64,000 bases of DNA from Gammaproteobacteria bacterium (GTDB lineage Bacteria > Pseudomonadota > Gammaproteobacteria > UBA6429 > Thiohalophilaceae), in NCBI GenBank assembly GCA_024275115.1, contig JAJRZT010000098.1, forward strand, positions 62,001 through 126,000, in the 5' to 3' direction. How positions within the stretch are numbered: position 1 is the stretch's first letter; every line of letters begins with the position of its first letter. The notes under the pieces were generated by a model, which saw only the letters and a list, made by a program, of their open reading frames with translations, did not search any database and was not told where the DNA came from. The translations under genes were made by a program, and so were the position numbers. Shown here in pieces: positions 17,226 to 25,689 of the stretch.

Positions 17226-17729
17226 ATGATAATACGACCGACAAAAGAAACGATTTTAATCGCTGTGTTGTTCCTGGTAGGCATAACGAGTGGGCTGGAT
17301 TTATTGTGGGATCTTTCCCATGGTGCTCCTTTGTCACATGTATTAAAAGAAGCACTGGTGGTTGCATTGGCATTTATGCTGCTTATGTGGATTCTCTATG
17401 AACAACGTCAGCAAGTTAGGCAAATAAAAAATTTAAAGCGAGAGCTGGCTGAATCAGAGCAGCAACAAGGTAAAGCCAATGGTTATATATTAAGTGCACG
17501 TAAACAACTCAATGAGGTGATCAGTAAACAGTTTGACGAATGGAAGCTGACACAAAGTGAAAAAGAAGTGGGTTGGTTGTTGTTAAAAGGCTTTAGTTTA
17601 AAAGAAATAGCGGCGATTCGGGATACACTTGATAAAACAGTACGTCAGCAAGCATCGGCTATTTATAAAAAAGCACAGTTGACAGGTCGGCATGCTTTTT
17701 CAGCCTGGTTTATTGAAGATTTGCTGTAA
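17226..17729 (+). CDS. Membrane-anchored LuxR-type transcriptional regulator
   Basis: A 167-residue protein with an unusual layout. Two transmembrane segments (about 9-28 and 40-60) are followed by a coiled coil (YEQRQQVRQIKNLKRELAESEQQQ) and a C-terminal LuxR/GerE helix-turn-helix: LTQSEKEVGWLLLKGFSLKEIAAIRDTLDKTVRQQASAIYKKAQLTGRH. It has no receiver domain. It probably senses a membrane or periplasmic signal and regulates genes from the membrane. Target genes are unknown; the next gene downstream is a GGDEF-EAL protein after 247 bp. No Shine-Dalgarno site is seen before the ATG. Confidence 0.8.
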   Translation: MIIRPTKETILIAVLFLVGITSGLDLLWDLSHGAPLSHVLKEALVVALAFMLLMWILYEQRQQVRQIKNLKRELAESEQQQGKANGYILSARKQLNEVISKQFDEWKLTQSEKEVGWLLLKGFSLKEIAAIRDTLDKTVRQQASAIYKKAQLTGRHAFSAWFIEDLL

Positions 17730-17976
17730 ACAGTCACTCAAAAATAGCAATGTGGGTTAATAAAAAAGATAGATGATAAAAATAATCTGCATATGGAATA
17801 AAAAAGCTTTAATTTTTATCAGGTTATGCTAAAACATAGCCTGTGTAATAGACGAGTGAAAGGAATCAGAACTTGATATGAACGGGAGTGCATATTAAGT
17901 ACAAAATACGAAAAATAGGGATAGCGAATTACTTTTAGAAACTTAGCCCCCAAGTAAGTTGTACTAGAGGTTCTTG

Positions 17977-20328
17977 ATGTTAGTTATTGCTGTACTTTTG
18001 GTGTCAGTATGCATTCAATTTGTATCTGTATACTTTGCACTGCGTTTAATAAAAGAGATTGGTGGTAAACTGGTTTGGGTTACCCTGGCAAGTGCTATCT
18101 TCCTGATGGCGGTTCGGCGGAGCATTAGTTTGTATTATGCAATACAGACTTACCCCGTTGTCACTCAAAACTTACAAACTGAAATTGTCGCCTTAATTAT
18201 ATCCGCTTTTATTTTAACGGCAGTTATATCGATTGGCCCTTTGTTTAAGCACTTGCTCAGCTCTGAGCGAAAACTAACAGAACAAATGCAGCGCAACCAG
18301 ATTTTTCTGGACACGACGCACGATGCTTTTATGGCAACGGATATTAACGGCCAGTTACGTGAAGTAAACCTGGCTTTTTGTAATACATTTAATTTTCACC
18401 CGGACTCCAGACCACATACATTTAGTGAGTTGCTTAGCTCGTCAAAACAGAAAGAATTTCACCTGGCCTGGGATGCCTTATTAAAGGAAAAACAGAATCA
18501 TTACGTATTCAGTTATACCAGTAATACTAAGGAATTAATGCTGGAAATGAATGCAAAGCTGATTGAGAATAATGGTGAGCAGTTTATCTATGCTTTTATA
18601 CAGGACGTAACGGAGCGTGAACGAATGGAGGCACGCTTGTTCCAGCAAAAGGAGCGGGCACAGGTAACATTGGAGTCTATTGCCGATGGTGTTATCACAA
18701 CGGATAAATCCGGGCATATTCAGTTTGTAAATTTGGCTGCTGAAAAGTTGATTGGTAAGTCGCATACACACTTGAAACACAAGAAACTAAAAAGTGTTTT
18801 TTGTGTTGATTGTGGGCTAAGGGATAATTACTCACCGCCATTGCATACCTTGGTAAAAGAAAGTATTAAGCAACAGAAAACACTGACATTTTCAGAACAA
18901 TATATAAAAAATTCCAATGGTCAAACACACTGTTTCGATGTAACCGTTTCTCCTCTTAAGAGTCGAGATAAAGTAACCACCGGTGCTGTACTGGTGTTGC
19001 GTGATGTGACAGAACTTCGCCAGATGGAAGAGGAGTTATCCTATCAGGCAACCCACGATCCACTGACTAGTTTAATCAACAGATACGGGTTCGAACTGCG
19101 AATAGCCCGCCTATTTGAATCTGCCAGGAACACTAAAGATGAACATGCGGTATTAAATATTAGCCTGGACATTGATCAGCTGCAATTATTGACCGACAGT
19201 GGCGGTCTTGATGCAAAGGATGAAGTGCTTATACAGGTATCCCATATTCTGGAATCCATTGTTGCGAAAAAAGATTGTGTCACACGTATAGACCATTCTG
19301 ATTTCAAAGTGCTACTTGAAAATGTCAGTGTAAAAAAAGTAGAACAGGCTGCAAAAGAAATCATCAAAAAATTTATCGAAAAGCGTTTTGAATGGGATTC
19401 TAATCCATATGAACTAAATGTTTGCATCGGTATTGCAATGTTAACAGCAAAAACACCGGACATTGCCAGTGTCTTAAGTGCCGCAGAATCGGCATGTTAT
19501 GTTGCAAAAAATAATGGCCGAAATCACTTCTATATCTATTCGGATAAAGATATATTGTCAGTTGAACGTCATGGCCATATCACCCGCTTACAGCAGCTAC
19601 AAAGTGCAATAGAAGATGAACGGTTTAAGTTGTTTAAACAGCCGATTTTTAATATCGACGGTAGAGACAAGTATCAATATTGTGAAGTGCTTATTCGGAT
19701 GGTGGGTGAGTCAGGTGACATTATTCCCCCGATTAATTTTTTACCTGTCGCAGAACAATACCAACTTATGCCGGTGATTGACCGTTGGGTTGTAAAGAAA
19801 ACATTTTTTCTGATTAAAAATTCGAGTTTATTGGACGAGTCTCATTGCAGCATTAATTTATCCGGACAGACTTTAGGCGACAAAACATTCCTCGATGAAG
19901 TGCTGGTTTTATTTAAGGAAACAAAAATAGCCTATTCAAAAATATGCTTCGAAATAACCGAAACGGCATTGATTAGTAACTTCAAAGTGGCGCAAACTTT
20001 TATTTCTACTTTGCGCGCTCGTGGTTGTAAATTTAGCTTGGACGATTTTGGCAGTGGTTTAAGCTCCTTTACATATTTAAAAAACTTACCTGTCGACTAT
20101 TTAAAGATTGATGGCAGTTTTGTTTTGAGTGTACTAAAAGATGAAAAAGATTTTAATTTGGTGAAGTCTATTCACCAAATTGGCCAGTTTATGGGAATAA
20201 AAACAGTTGCTGAATTTATTGAGTCCGATGAAATACTGGAGTGTATTCGTAAAATGGGAATTAACTATGCGCAGGGCTATGCACTAGGTAAGCCTGAAGA
20301 GATTCTAGAAGTTGCTAATGTGGCGTAA
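17977..20328 (+). CDS. PAS-PAS-GGDEF-EAL signalling protein
   Basis: A 783-residue membrane sensor. ATG 17977 is preferred to the TTG of the track because of the agagg site 6 bp upstream. Two or three N-terminal membrane segments (1-90) precede PAS domains at about 105-215 and 225-345. The GGDEF domain (about 350-520) is degenerate: IDHSDF replaces the signature, so no cyclase activity is expected. The EAL domain (about 535-780) has EVL for EAL (CEVLIRM), keeps the INLSGQ asparagine, ETALIS, DDFGSGLSS and KIDGSF, but has AEFIES for AEGVET. It is probably a c-di-GMP phosphodiesterase or binding sensor. Its 3' end overlaps the convergent phosphoesterase gene by 14 bp. Confidence 0.9.
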   Translation: MLVIAVLLVSVCIQFVSVYFALRLIKEIGGKLVWVTLASAIFLMAVRRSISLYYAIQTYPVVTQNLQTEIVALIISAFILTAVISIGPLFKHLLSSERKLTEQMQRNQIFLDTTHDAFMATDINGQLREVNLAFCNTFNFHPDSRPHTFSELLSSSKQKEFHLAWDALLKEKQNHYVFSYTSNTKELMLEMNAKLIENNGEQFIYAFIQDVTERERMEARLFQQKERAQVTLESIADGVITTDKSGHIQFVNLAAEKLIGKSHTHLKHKKLKSVFCVDCGLRDNYSPPLHTLVKESIKQQKTLTFSEQYIKNSNGQTHCFDVTVSPLKSRDKVTTGAVLVLRDVTELRQMEEELSYQATHDPLTSLINRYGFELRIARLFESARNTKDEHAVLNISLDIDQLQLLTDSGGLDAKDEVLIQVSHILESIVAKKDCVTRIDHSDFKVLLENVSVKKVEQAAKEIIKKFIEKRFEWDSNPYELNVCIGIAMLTAKTPDIASVLSAAESACYVAKNNGRNHFYIYSDKDILSVERHGHITRLQQLQSAIEDERFKLFKQPIFNIDGRDKYQYCEVLIRMVGESGDIIPPINFLPVAEQYQLMPVIDRWVVKKTFFLIKNSSLLDESHCSINLSGQTLGDKTFLDEVLVLFKETKIAYSKICFEITETALISNFKVAQTFISTLRARGCKFSLDDFGSGLSSFTYLKNLPVDYLKIDGSFVLSVLKDEKDFNLVKSIHQIGQFMGIKTVAEFIESDEILECIRKMGINYAQGYALGKPEEILEVANVA

Positions 20329-20869
20329 CATGAGGCTGGTTATATGCCAGTGAGTCATCGACCGGTACGTGGATAATTTCAAATGCCATCAAGCCTAAAT
20401 CTGCCATCACATAAGTGGGTTCAGCGCCCACCCCGCCAACCGTACCGGGGTTAATCATGATGGTTTCGGTTTGTTTAACCGTTTTAATCTGCTGAATACT
20501 GGCACGGTGATCGTGGCCACAGCAAACGAGATCCCAGTCACCTGTAGTACTCATTGCATGGGCATAATGTGGGTAGTGGACTAAAAAAATTTTTCTGTTC
20601 GTTAATGTAATGCCCGCATCCTGACCATGATAATGCAGTTGATTATCTGTTTTAGACGCCAGCATGGCCATATTGAAGGTGTCACCGGTATTGTTTCCGT
20701 GGATAACGTGAATATCCAGCCCGAGTGGTAATAAAATGCGTAAAGTGGTGGGAGCCACAATGTCACCACAATGCAATACGGCTTCGGCACCTTTGGTTAT
20801 GGCATGTTCAACTGCTTTTTTTAGTAAAAAACGGTTATCGTGGCTGTCGGATACAATACAAACTTTCAT
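20315..20869 (-). CDS. YfcE/MJ0936-type metallophosphoesterase
   Basis: A 184-residue calcineurin-like phosphoesterase of the YfcE/MJ0936 family. Metal-binding motifs appear in order: VSDSHDN (residues 6-12), LHCGDIV, IHGNNTGD, LVHYPHYAHAM and CGHDHRASI, ending with INPGTVGG. Family members hydrolyse simple phosphodiesters in vitro; the physiological substrate is unknown. The gene follows the pyrophosphatase by 15 bp on the same strand and is probably cotranscribed. The terminal 14 bp overlap the GGDEF-EAL gene. Confidence 0.9.
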   Translation of the reverse strand: MKVCIVSDSHDNRFLLKKAVEHAITKGAEAVLHCGDIVAPTTLRILLPLGLDIHVIHGNNTGDTFNMAMLASKTDNQLHYHGQDAGITLTNRKIFLVHYPHYAHAMSTTGDWDLVCCGHDHRASIQQIKTVKQTETIMINPGTVGGVGAEPTYVMADLGLMAFEIIHVPVDDSLAYNQPHVTPH

Positions 20870-20884
20870 AATATTTGCTCTGGC

Positions 20885-21433
20885 TTAGAAGCAAGGTTTC
20901 TCTGGTGCGTTCTGGTAACGCTCAATGGATGCGATGACTTCCGCTTTGGCTGCTTCTGCGTCTGCCCAGCCTTCGATCTTGACCCATTTACCTTCTTCTA
21001 AATCCTTATAATGCTCAAAAAAGTGAGAAATCTGATCGAGTAACATGCCCGGCATGTCTTTATGTGTTTCGACATCTTTATAAAGTTTACACAGTTTGCT
21101 AATGGGAACAGCCAGCAACTTTGCATCTTCACCTGCTTCATCGGTCATTTTTAACATGCCAATTAAACGGCATTCAACCACCGAGCCGCTGATAACCGGA
21201 ATAGGGGTAATCACCAGAACATCGGCCGGGTCGCCATCATCTGATAGAGTATGGGGGATATAGCCGTAGTTGCAAGGGTAATGCATGGCGGTGTTCATAA
21301 AACGGTCGACAAACATGGCGCCGGTTTCTTTATCCACTTCATATTTAACCGGGTCACTGTGAGAGGGGATCTCAATAATGACATTAATCTCTTCTGGAAC
21401 ATTCTTACCGGAGCTAACGCGATCTAAATTCAT
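20885..21433 (-). CDS. ppa: Inorganic pyrophosphatase, family I
   Basis: A 182-residue soluble pyrophosphatase that hydrolyses PPi to phosphate. Active-site motifs are clear: [48 protein letters not shown] (the D-GDPAD metal site) and the later [13 protein letters not shown]. The length is normal. A gaggc site precedes the ATG. It is divergent from adk across a 296-bp gap, and the pair connects PPi and adenylate handling by position only. Confidence 0.97.
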   Translation of the reverse strand: MNLDRVSSGKNVPEEINVIIEIPSHSDPVKYEVDKETGAMFVDRFMNTAMHYPCNYGYIPHTLSDDGDPADVLVITPIPVISGSVVECRLIGMLKMTDEAGEDAKLLAVPISKLCKLYKDVETHKDMPGMLLDQISHFFEHYKDLEEGKWVKIEGWADAEAAKAEVIASIERYQNAPEKPCF

Positions 21434-21729
21434 AGTATGCCTCGAAACAGTGCTTATAATTGGCGAAAGCGGGCGAGTTTAACATTACCCTGTATAAAAG
21501 AAAATGCTAATATACTAAGGGCAATCAGGGGTGAAAGCCTGCCAACACTCAAATCACTAGAATCAGCCATTAAGTCGGCCAGTTTGCACATTTCTTTACC
21601 TTCTTTTTTGATATAGCTCATTGACTTAAGCGAGTACAACGACTAATTTAATTCGTTCTATTGTGAATTATTTTTTGTTGTATTCAAATATTTTAAAAAA
21701 CCAGATAAAGCCATTATGGAGTAAAACCA
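21434..21729. other. Intergenic region between ppa and adk
   Basis: This 296-bp AT-rich gap must hold the divergent promoters of ppa and adk. A 61-residue minus-strand ORF (21454-21639) has no ribosome site or recognisable family and is not supported. A tggagt site lies just before the adk ATG. I see no strong hairpin or consensus promoter. Confidence 0.5.
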
Positions 21730-22974
21730 ATGAGAATAGTACTAATCGGAGCGCCGGGCGGCGGCAAGGGGACACAAGCTAAATTGCTCGTAGAAAAATA
21801 TAATATTCCACAACTTTCAACAGGTGACTTATTGCGTGAAGCGGTGGCTGCGGGCACCGCATTAGGGCGTGAAGCAAAGACAGCAATGGATGCCGGCGGG
21901 TTAGTTTCTGACGGTATTGTGCTGGGGATGATTCAGGAACGACTGGCTCAGCCCGATGCTCAAAATGGCTTTATTCTGGATGGCTTCCCTCGCAATATTA
22001 TGCAGGCAGAAGCGCTGGATATCATGTTGCATGAAATGGGTAAGCCCCTGCAAACCAGCTTATTGATTGATGTTGAATTTGATGTGTTGATGAAACGTTT
22101 AACCGGCCGTCGAACCTGTGCATCTTGCGGCCAAATGTTTAACTTATATACGTCACCCCCGCGTATTAATGGCCAATGTGATAAATGTGGTGGTGAGCTA
22201 CTGCATCGTGCGGATGACAATGAAGATACCATAGCCAATCGTTTAAAAGTATACGAAGCACAAACGGCACCGTTAGTGGATTACTATCGTGGCCAGGGTA
22301 AATTACGAACGGTTAAAGGCACAGGTGAAATTACAGATATCTTTGCATCGATTGAACGTGTTTTAGATACCATACCTAAAAACACGGCGGTGGAGGAACC
22401 AACCGTTGAAATTGTGGTAGAAACACCCGTTGAAGAAAAACCGGCTGCGAAAAAAACAGCGAAGAAAAAAGCAACCAAAAAGAAAAAAGCAGCCAAAAAG
22501 AAAACAACGGCTAAGAAAAAGACCAGCAAAAAGAAAACGACTAAGAAGAAAGCAGTAACGAAGAAAAAAGCCAAAAAGAAAGTGACCAAGAAGAAAACGA
22601 AGAAAAAGGTCGTTAAGAAAAAAGCCAAAAAGAAAGTGACCAAAAAGAAGGCGAAGAAAAAGGTTGCCAAGAAAAAAGCCAAAAAGAAAGTGGCTAAAAA
22701 GAAGGCGAAGAAAAAGGTTGCTAATAAAAAGGCCAAAAAGAAAGTGACCAAAAAGAAGGCAAAGAAAAAAGTAGTCAAGAAAAAGGCCAAAAAGAAAGCG
22801 GCTAAAAAGAAGGCAAAGAAAAAAGTAGTCAAGAAAAAGGCTAAAAAGAAAGCGGCTAAAAAGAAGGCAAAGAAAAAAGTAGTCAAGAAAAAGGCTAAAA
22901 AGAAAGCGGCTAAAAAGAAAACGAAGAAAAAGGTCGCTAAGAAAAAAGCCAAAAAGAAGGCTCGCAAACGTTAA
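21730..22974 (+). CDS. adk: Adenylate kinase fused to a histone H1-like lysine-rich tail
   Basis: Residues 1-216 form a complete long-type adenylate kinase (ATP + AMP to 2 ADP): P-loop GAPGGGKGTQA, STGDLLREAV, DGFPRN, and a lid with four cysteines, CASCGQMF and CDKCGGE, typical of a zinc-binding lid. An acidic linker (VEEPTVEIVVETPVEEKP) leads to about 175 residues of almost only K, A, V and T, such as KKKAKKKVVKKKAKKKAAK. The tail resembles bacterial H1-like and AlgP-type DNA-binding tails and nearly doubles the usual 214-220 residues. One uninterrupted frame joins both, ending in ARKR. The tail may bind DNA, RNA or polyphosphate. A strong terminator follows. Confidence 0.95.
   Translation: MRIVLIGAPGGGKGTQAKLLVEKYNIPQLSTGDLLREAVAAGTALGREAKTAMDAGGLVSDGIVLGMIQERLAQPDAQNGFILDGFPRNIMQAEALDIMLHEMGKPLQTSLLIDVEFDVLMKRLTGRRTCASCGQMFNLYTSPPRINGQCDKCGGELLHRADDNEDTIANRLKVYEAQTAPLVDYYRGQGKLRTVKGTGEITDIFASIERVLDTIPKNTAVEEPTVEIVVETPVEEKPAAKKTAKKKATKKKKAAKKKTTAKKKTSKKKTTKKKAVTKKKAKKKVTKKKTKKKVVKKKAKKKVTKKKAKKKVAKKKAKKKVAKKKAKKKVANKKAKKKVTKKKAKKKVVKKKAKKKAAKKKAKKKVVKKKAKKKAAKKKAKKKVVKKKAKKKAAKKKTKKKVAKKKAKKKARKR
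22753..22914 (+). repeat. Three near-identical 54-bp units in the adk tail
   Basis: Units start at 22753, 22807 and 22861, each beginning aagaaggcaaagaaaaaag and differing by only one base (c or t). They encode 18 residues of the lysine-rich tail. The rest of the tail is a more diverged version of the same units, so the tail grew by in-frame duplication. Confidence 0.9.
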
Positions 22975-23000
22975 ATAAAACGTAATGCGGTAAAATAAAA

Positions 23001-23030
23001 ACCGACCTGATCATGTCAGGTCGGTTTTTT
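23001..23030 (+). terminator. Intrinsic terminator of adk
   Basis: ACCGACCTGA pairs with a TCAGGTCGGT arm around a short loop, followed by a TTTTTT run, 26 bp past the adk stop. It is directly followed by the AGTGCCAGT hairpin repeat also found at 55399. Confidence 0.9.
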
Positions 23031-23058
23031 AGTGCCAGTTTTTTTCTTTACTGGTACT
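23031..23058 (+). repeat. Terminator-linked hairpin repeat, single copy
   Basis: AGTGCCAGT, a pyrimidine-rich loop, then ACTGGTACT (one G-U pair) form a 9-bp hairpin immediately after the adk terminator T-run. The same element follows another terminator at 55399-55427 and is tandemly repeated there. Confidence 0.75.
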
Positions 23059-23105
23059 TAACTTATGTTGTTTTTATCGGATAAATAAAAGGCAAAGGCA
23101 CAGTA

Positions 23106-24200
23106 CTACAAAGAAACAGGCGAGCTCGTTAACCGTACAGGTTGCCGTTTAGCACCCCAAGTCCCCGGTTGCGCTTCAAACACACCAGCAACTTTTGTAG
23201 CGCAAGATTGACATTTTCCCTCGGTATCCAGGTGCCACTGGCCTAATTTATACCAGTCACGTTCAATCAATAACTTGCCACATTGATGGCACCAGGTGCT
23301 GTCAGCATCACGGTTGTGCACATTGCCGACATAGGCGTAGTGAACGCCAGCTTTTATTGCGATATTTCTAGCCAGGGTTAATGTGCTTGCGGGAGTGGAA
23401 GGTGTGTTTGTCATTTTAAAATCGGGGTGGAATGCACTAAAGTGCATGGGTACATCCGAGCCTAAGTTTTCCACCAACCATTCACACATTTCAGTCAGCT
23501 CCTTTTCAGAATCATTCTCGCCGGGAATAATCAGGGTGGTGGTTTCCAGCCAGCAGTTTGTTTCATGTTTAATGTATTTTAATGTTTCCAATACAGGTTC
23601 GAGGTGCCCACCGGTTATTTTGTGATAGAACCGATCGGTAAAAGCTTTTAAATCAACATTGGCGGCATCCATCCACTGGTAAAATTCTGCGCGGGGTTCC
23701 GGGTTCACATACCCTGCGGTCACTGCAACGGATTTAATATTTTTTTCATGACTGGCTTTGGCAACATCAATCGCATATTCATGAAAAATAATAGGATCGT
23801 TATAGGTAAAAGCCACACTGCGACAGCCATATTGTGTTGCGGTATTGGCAATTGTTTCCGGGCTAGCGGCATCGGCAAGGGTGTGCATTTCGCGGGACTT
23901 ACTGATATCCCAGTTCTGGCAGAACTTGCAGGCCAGATTGCATCCGGCAGTACCAAAGGAAAGAACCGGTGTGCCGGGTAAAAAATGGTTGAGTGGTTTT
24001 TTTTCGATGGGATCAATGCAAAAACCACTGGAACGCCCATAGGTAGTGAGCACTAGCTCATTGTTCTGGTTAGCGCGCACAAAGCACAAACCCTGTTGTC
24101 CTTCGTGCAACTTGCATTCACGTGGGCATAAATCACACTGCACGCGCCCATCGTTGAGTATATGCCAGTATTTTGTTTTAACGACTGAAGAATTTGCCAT
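23106..24200 (-). CDS. amrS: AmmeMemoRadiSam system radical SAM enzyme
   Basis: A 364-residue radical SAM protein of the AmrS family. The [4Fe-4S] motif reads GCNLACKFCQNWD (CxxxCxxC) near residue 84. An N-terminal LCPRECKLHEGQQGLCFVR and a C-terminal CHQCGKLL...CQSCA suggest extra metal-binding cysteine sites. Sequences such as SVAFTYNDPIIFHEYA and HFSAFHPDFKM are typical of the pyruvate-formate-lyase-activase-like branch. It is divergent from the MEMO and AMMECR1 genes (130 bp gap), completing the three-part AmmeMemoRadiSam set, whose biochemical product is not settled. No substrate can be named from sequence. Confidence 0.92.
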   Translation of the reverse strand: MANSSVVKTKYWHILNDGRVQCDLCPRECKLHEGQQGLCFVRANQNNELVLTTYGRSSGFCIDPIEKKPLNHFLPGTPVLSFGTAGCNLACKFCQNWDISKSREMHTLADAASPETIANTATQYGCRSVAFTYNDPIIFHEYAIDVAKASHEKNIKSVAVTAGYVNPEPRAEFYQWMDAANVDLKAFTDRFYHKITGGHLEPVLETLKYIKHETNCWLETTTLIIPGENDSEKELTEMCEWLVENLGSDVPMHFSAFHPDFKMTNTPSTPASTLTLARNIAIKAGVHYAYVGNVHNRDADSTWCHQCGKLLIERDWYKLGQWHLDTEGKCQSCATKVAGVFEAQPGTWGAKRQPVRLTSSPVSL

Positions 24201-24330
24201 TATTGCTATTTAAACCTCTATCTTGTATATGGTGGTTAAAAAAGACTATTGCAAGTGTGAAAAAAAGCCTTATTATATAATTAAGTCTGATCACACACGA
24301 TTGTGGTTTAAAGATGGAAGGAGCGGCATT

Positions 24331-25122
24331 ATGAGTAAAACAAGACTCTCTGCGGTTGCCGGACTATTTTACCCGGTCGAAGCCGATATTTTACAGCAGG
24401 ATATCCATCAATATTTAGAGCAGGCCAGGGCGACACCCCCAACCGTTATTCCCAAAGCCATTATTGTTCCGCATGCCGGTTATGTTTATTCAGGTGAGGT
24501 TGCCGCTTCGGCTTATAAACAGATTATTCCATTTAAAGAACAAATTAATCGTATCGTGTTGCTTGGACCTTCTCATCGAGTAGCCTTTGCCGGATTAGCA
24601 GTGCCTGAGTCAGACATTTTCAATACACCATTGGGTGATATCCCCATTGACAAGAATGCCATTACAATATTATTAGCCATGCCGCAGGTTATTGCTTCGG
24701 AGAGAGCGCATCGGGATGAACATAGCCTTGAAGTGCAACTACCTTTTTTACAGGAAATTCTGGGCAGCTTTAGTCTGGTTCCTTTAGTCGTGGGGGAAGC
24801 TGAAAGGTTCGACGTGGCTGAAATTATCAATCTGTTTCTGGATGATGATAATACTTTAATTGTTATCAGTACGGACCTGAGTCATTACCATGAATATAAT
24901 GAAGCCAATAAGATAGACCGTGCAACCAGTGATGCGATTGTGCACTTACAATCGGAACGGATTGGCTATGAGGATGCCTGCGGGCGCAATGGTTTAAATG
25001 GAATGCTCACAGTGGCAGAGCAGAAACAGCTTACGGTTGAACTGTTGGATTTAAGAAATTCAGGTGACATGTCGGGTTCAACTGAACGTGTTGTTGGTTA
25101 TGGTGCTTATGTTGTCTATTAA
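24331..25122 (+). CDS. amrB: AmmeMemoRadiSam system protein B (MEMO1 family)
   Basis: A 263-residue MEMO family protein. The track start at 24223 is rejected; ATG 24331 has a strong aaggag site and begins MSKTRLSAVAGLFYP, the family N terminus. Conserved residues of the dioxygenase-like pocket are present: PHAGYVYSGEVAA, GPSHRVAFAGLAVP, RDEHSLEVQLPFLQ, STDLSHYHEY and the cysteine in DACGRNG. Human MEMO1 binds metal with an equivalent histidine/cysteine set. The gene overlaps the AMMECR1 gene at its 3' end, so the two are surely cotranscribed. Function remains unknown. Confidence 0.93.
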   Translation: MSKTRLSAVAGLFYPVEADILQQDIHQYLEQARATPPTVIPKAIIVPHAGYVYSGEVAASAYKQIIPFKEQINRIVLLGPSHRVAFAGLAVPESDIFNTPLGDIPIDKNAITILLAMPQVIASERAHRDEHSLEVQLPFLQEILGSFSLVPLVVGEAERFDVAEIINLFLDDDNTLIVISTDLSHYHEYNEANKIDRATSDAIVHLQSERIGYEDACGRNGLNGMLTVAEQKQLTVELLDLRNSGDMSGSTERVVGYGAYVVY

Positions 25123-25675
25123 TCTATCAAAAGATGATCAACAAGCCTGTATTGATGTTGCAAAACAATCTATTTTGCATGGTTTGCAAAGCGGCTCTGC
25201 TCTGGATGTTGTGACAGAAAATTATGCCCGCACCCTGCAACAACGGCTGGCCTGCTTTGTCTCACTGCACAAGCAAGGGCAGCTACGAGGTTGTATCGGT
25301 TCGCTGGAGGCTTATCAACCTCTGATTAATGATGTCGCCGAGCATGCTTTTGCTGCTGCATTTAATGATCCGAGGTTTCCTGCATTGCAGCAAAAAGAGT
25401 TTAAAGATCTTGATATTGAAATATCCGTATTAGGTCAACCCGAAGCAATGCAGTTTAATAGTGAAGAAGATTTGTTGCGCCAGATACGACCGGGAACTGA
25501 TGGGCTTATACTTGAGCACCGTTACCACCGGGGCACTTTTTTACCTTCGGTTTGGGAACAACTGCCGCAGGCTGATGATTTTCTGCAACACTTAAAAGTT
25601 AAAGCTGGGCTGGATAAAAACTGGTGGCATCATGATGTAAAAATAAGCCGTTATGAGACATTTTCGTTTTCATAA
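25109..25675 (+). CDS. amrA: AmmeMemoRadiSam system protein A (AMMECR1 domain)
   Basis: A 188-residue AMMECR1-domain protein. The core GQLRGCIGSLEAYQPLINDVAEHAFAAAFNDPRFP contains the invariant RGCIG motif, followed by LDIEISVLG, GLILEHRYHRGTFLPSVWEQLP and the terminal YETFSF. I prefer ATG 25109 (MLSINLSKDD) over the ORF start at 25064, giving a 14-bp overlap with the MEMO gene; ATG 25100 is also possible. Together with the radical SAM gene it forms the complete set. Biochemical activity is not known. Confidence 0.92.
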   Translation: MLSINLSKDDQQACIDVAKQSILHGLQSGSALDVVTENYARTLQQRLACFVSLHKQGQLRGCIGSLEAYQPLINDVAEHAFAAAFNDPRFPALQQKEFKDLDIEISVLGQPEAMQFNSEEDLLRQIRPGTDGLILEHRYHRGTFLPSVWEQLPQADDFLQHLKVKAGLDKNWWHHDVKISRYETFSFS

Positions 25676-25689
25676 CAGAGTTCCCTTAA

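Noticed and set aside
17828-17976. c-di-GMP riboswitch before the PAS-GGDEF-EAL gene
   Set aside because: The leader lacks the conserved GEMM core, although it is long enough.
21454-21639. 61-residue minus-strand ORF between ppa and adk
   Set aside because: No ribosome site, no recognisable domain and it lies in the shared promoter region.
22284-22967. 227-residue minus-strand ORF rich in F, L and A
   Set aside because: It is the antisense shadow of the lysine codons in the adk tail (AAA/AAG read as TTT/CTT), and Adk motifs support the plus frame.
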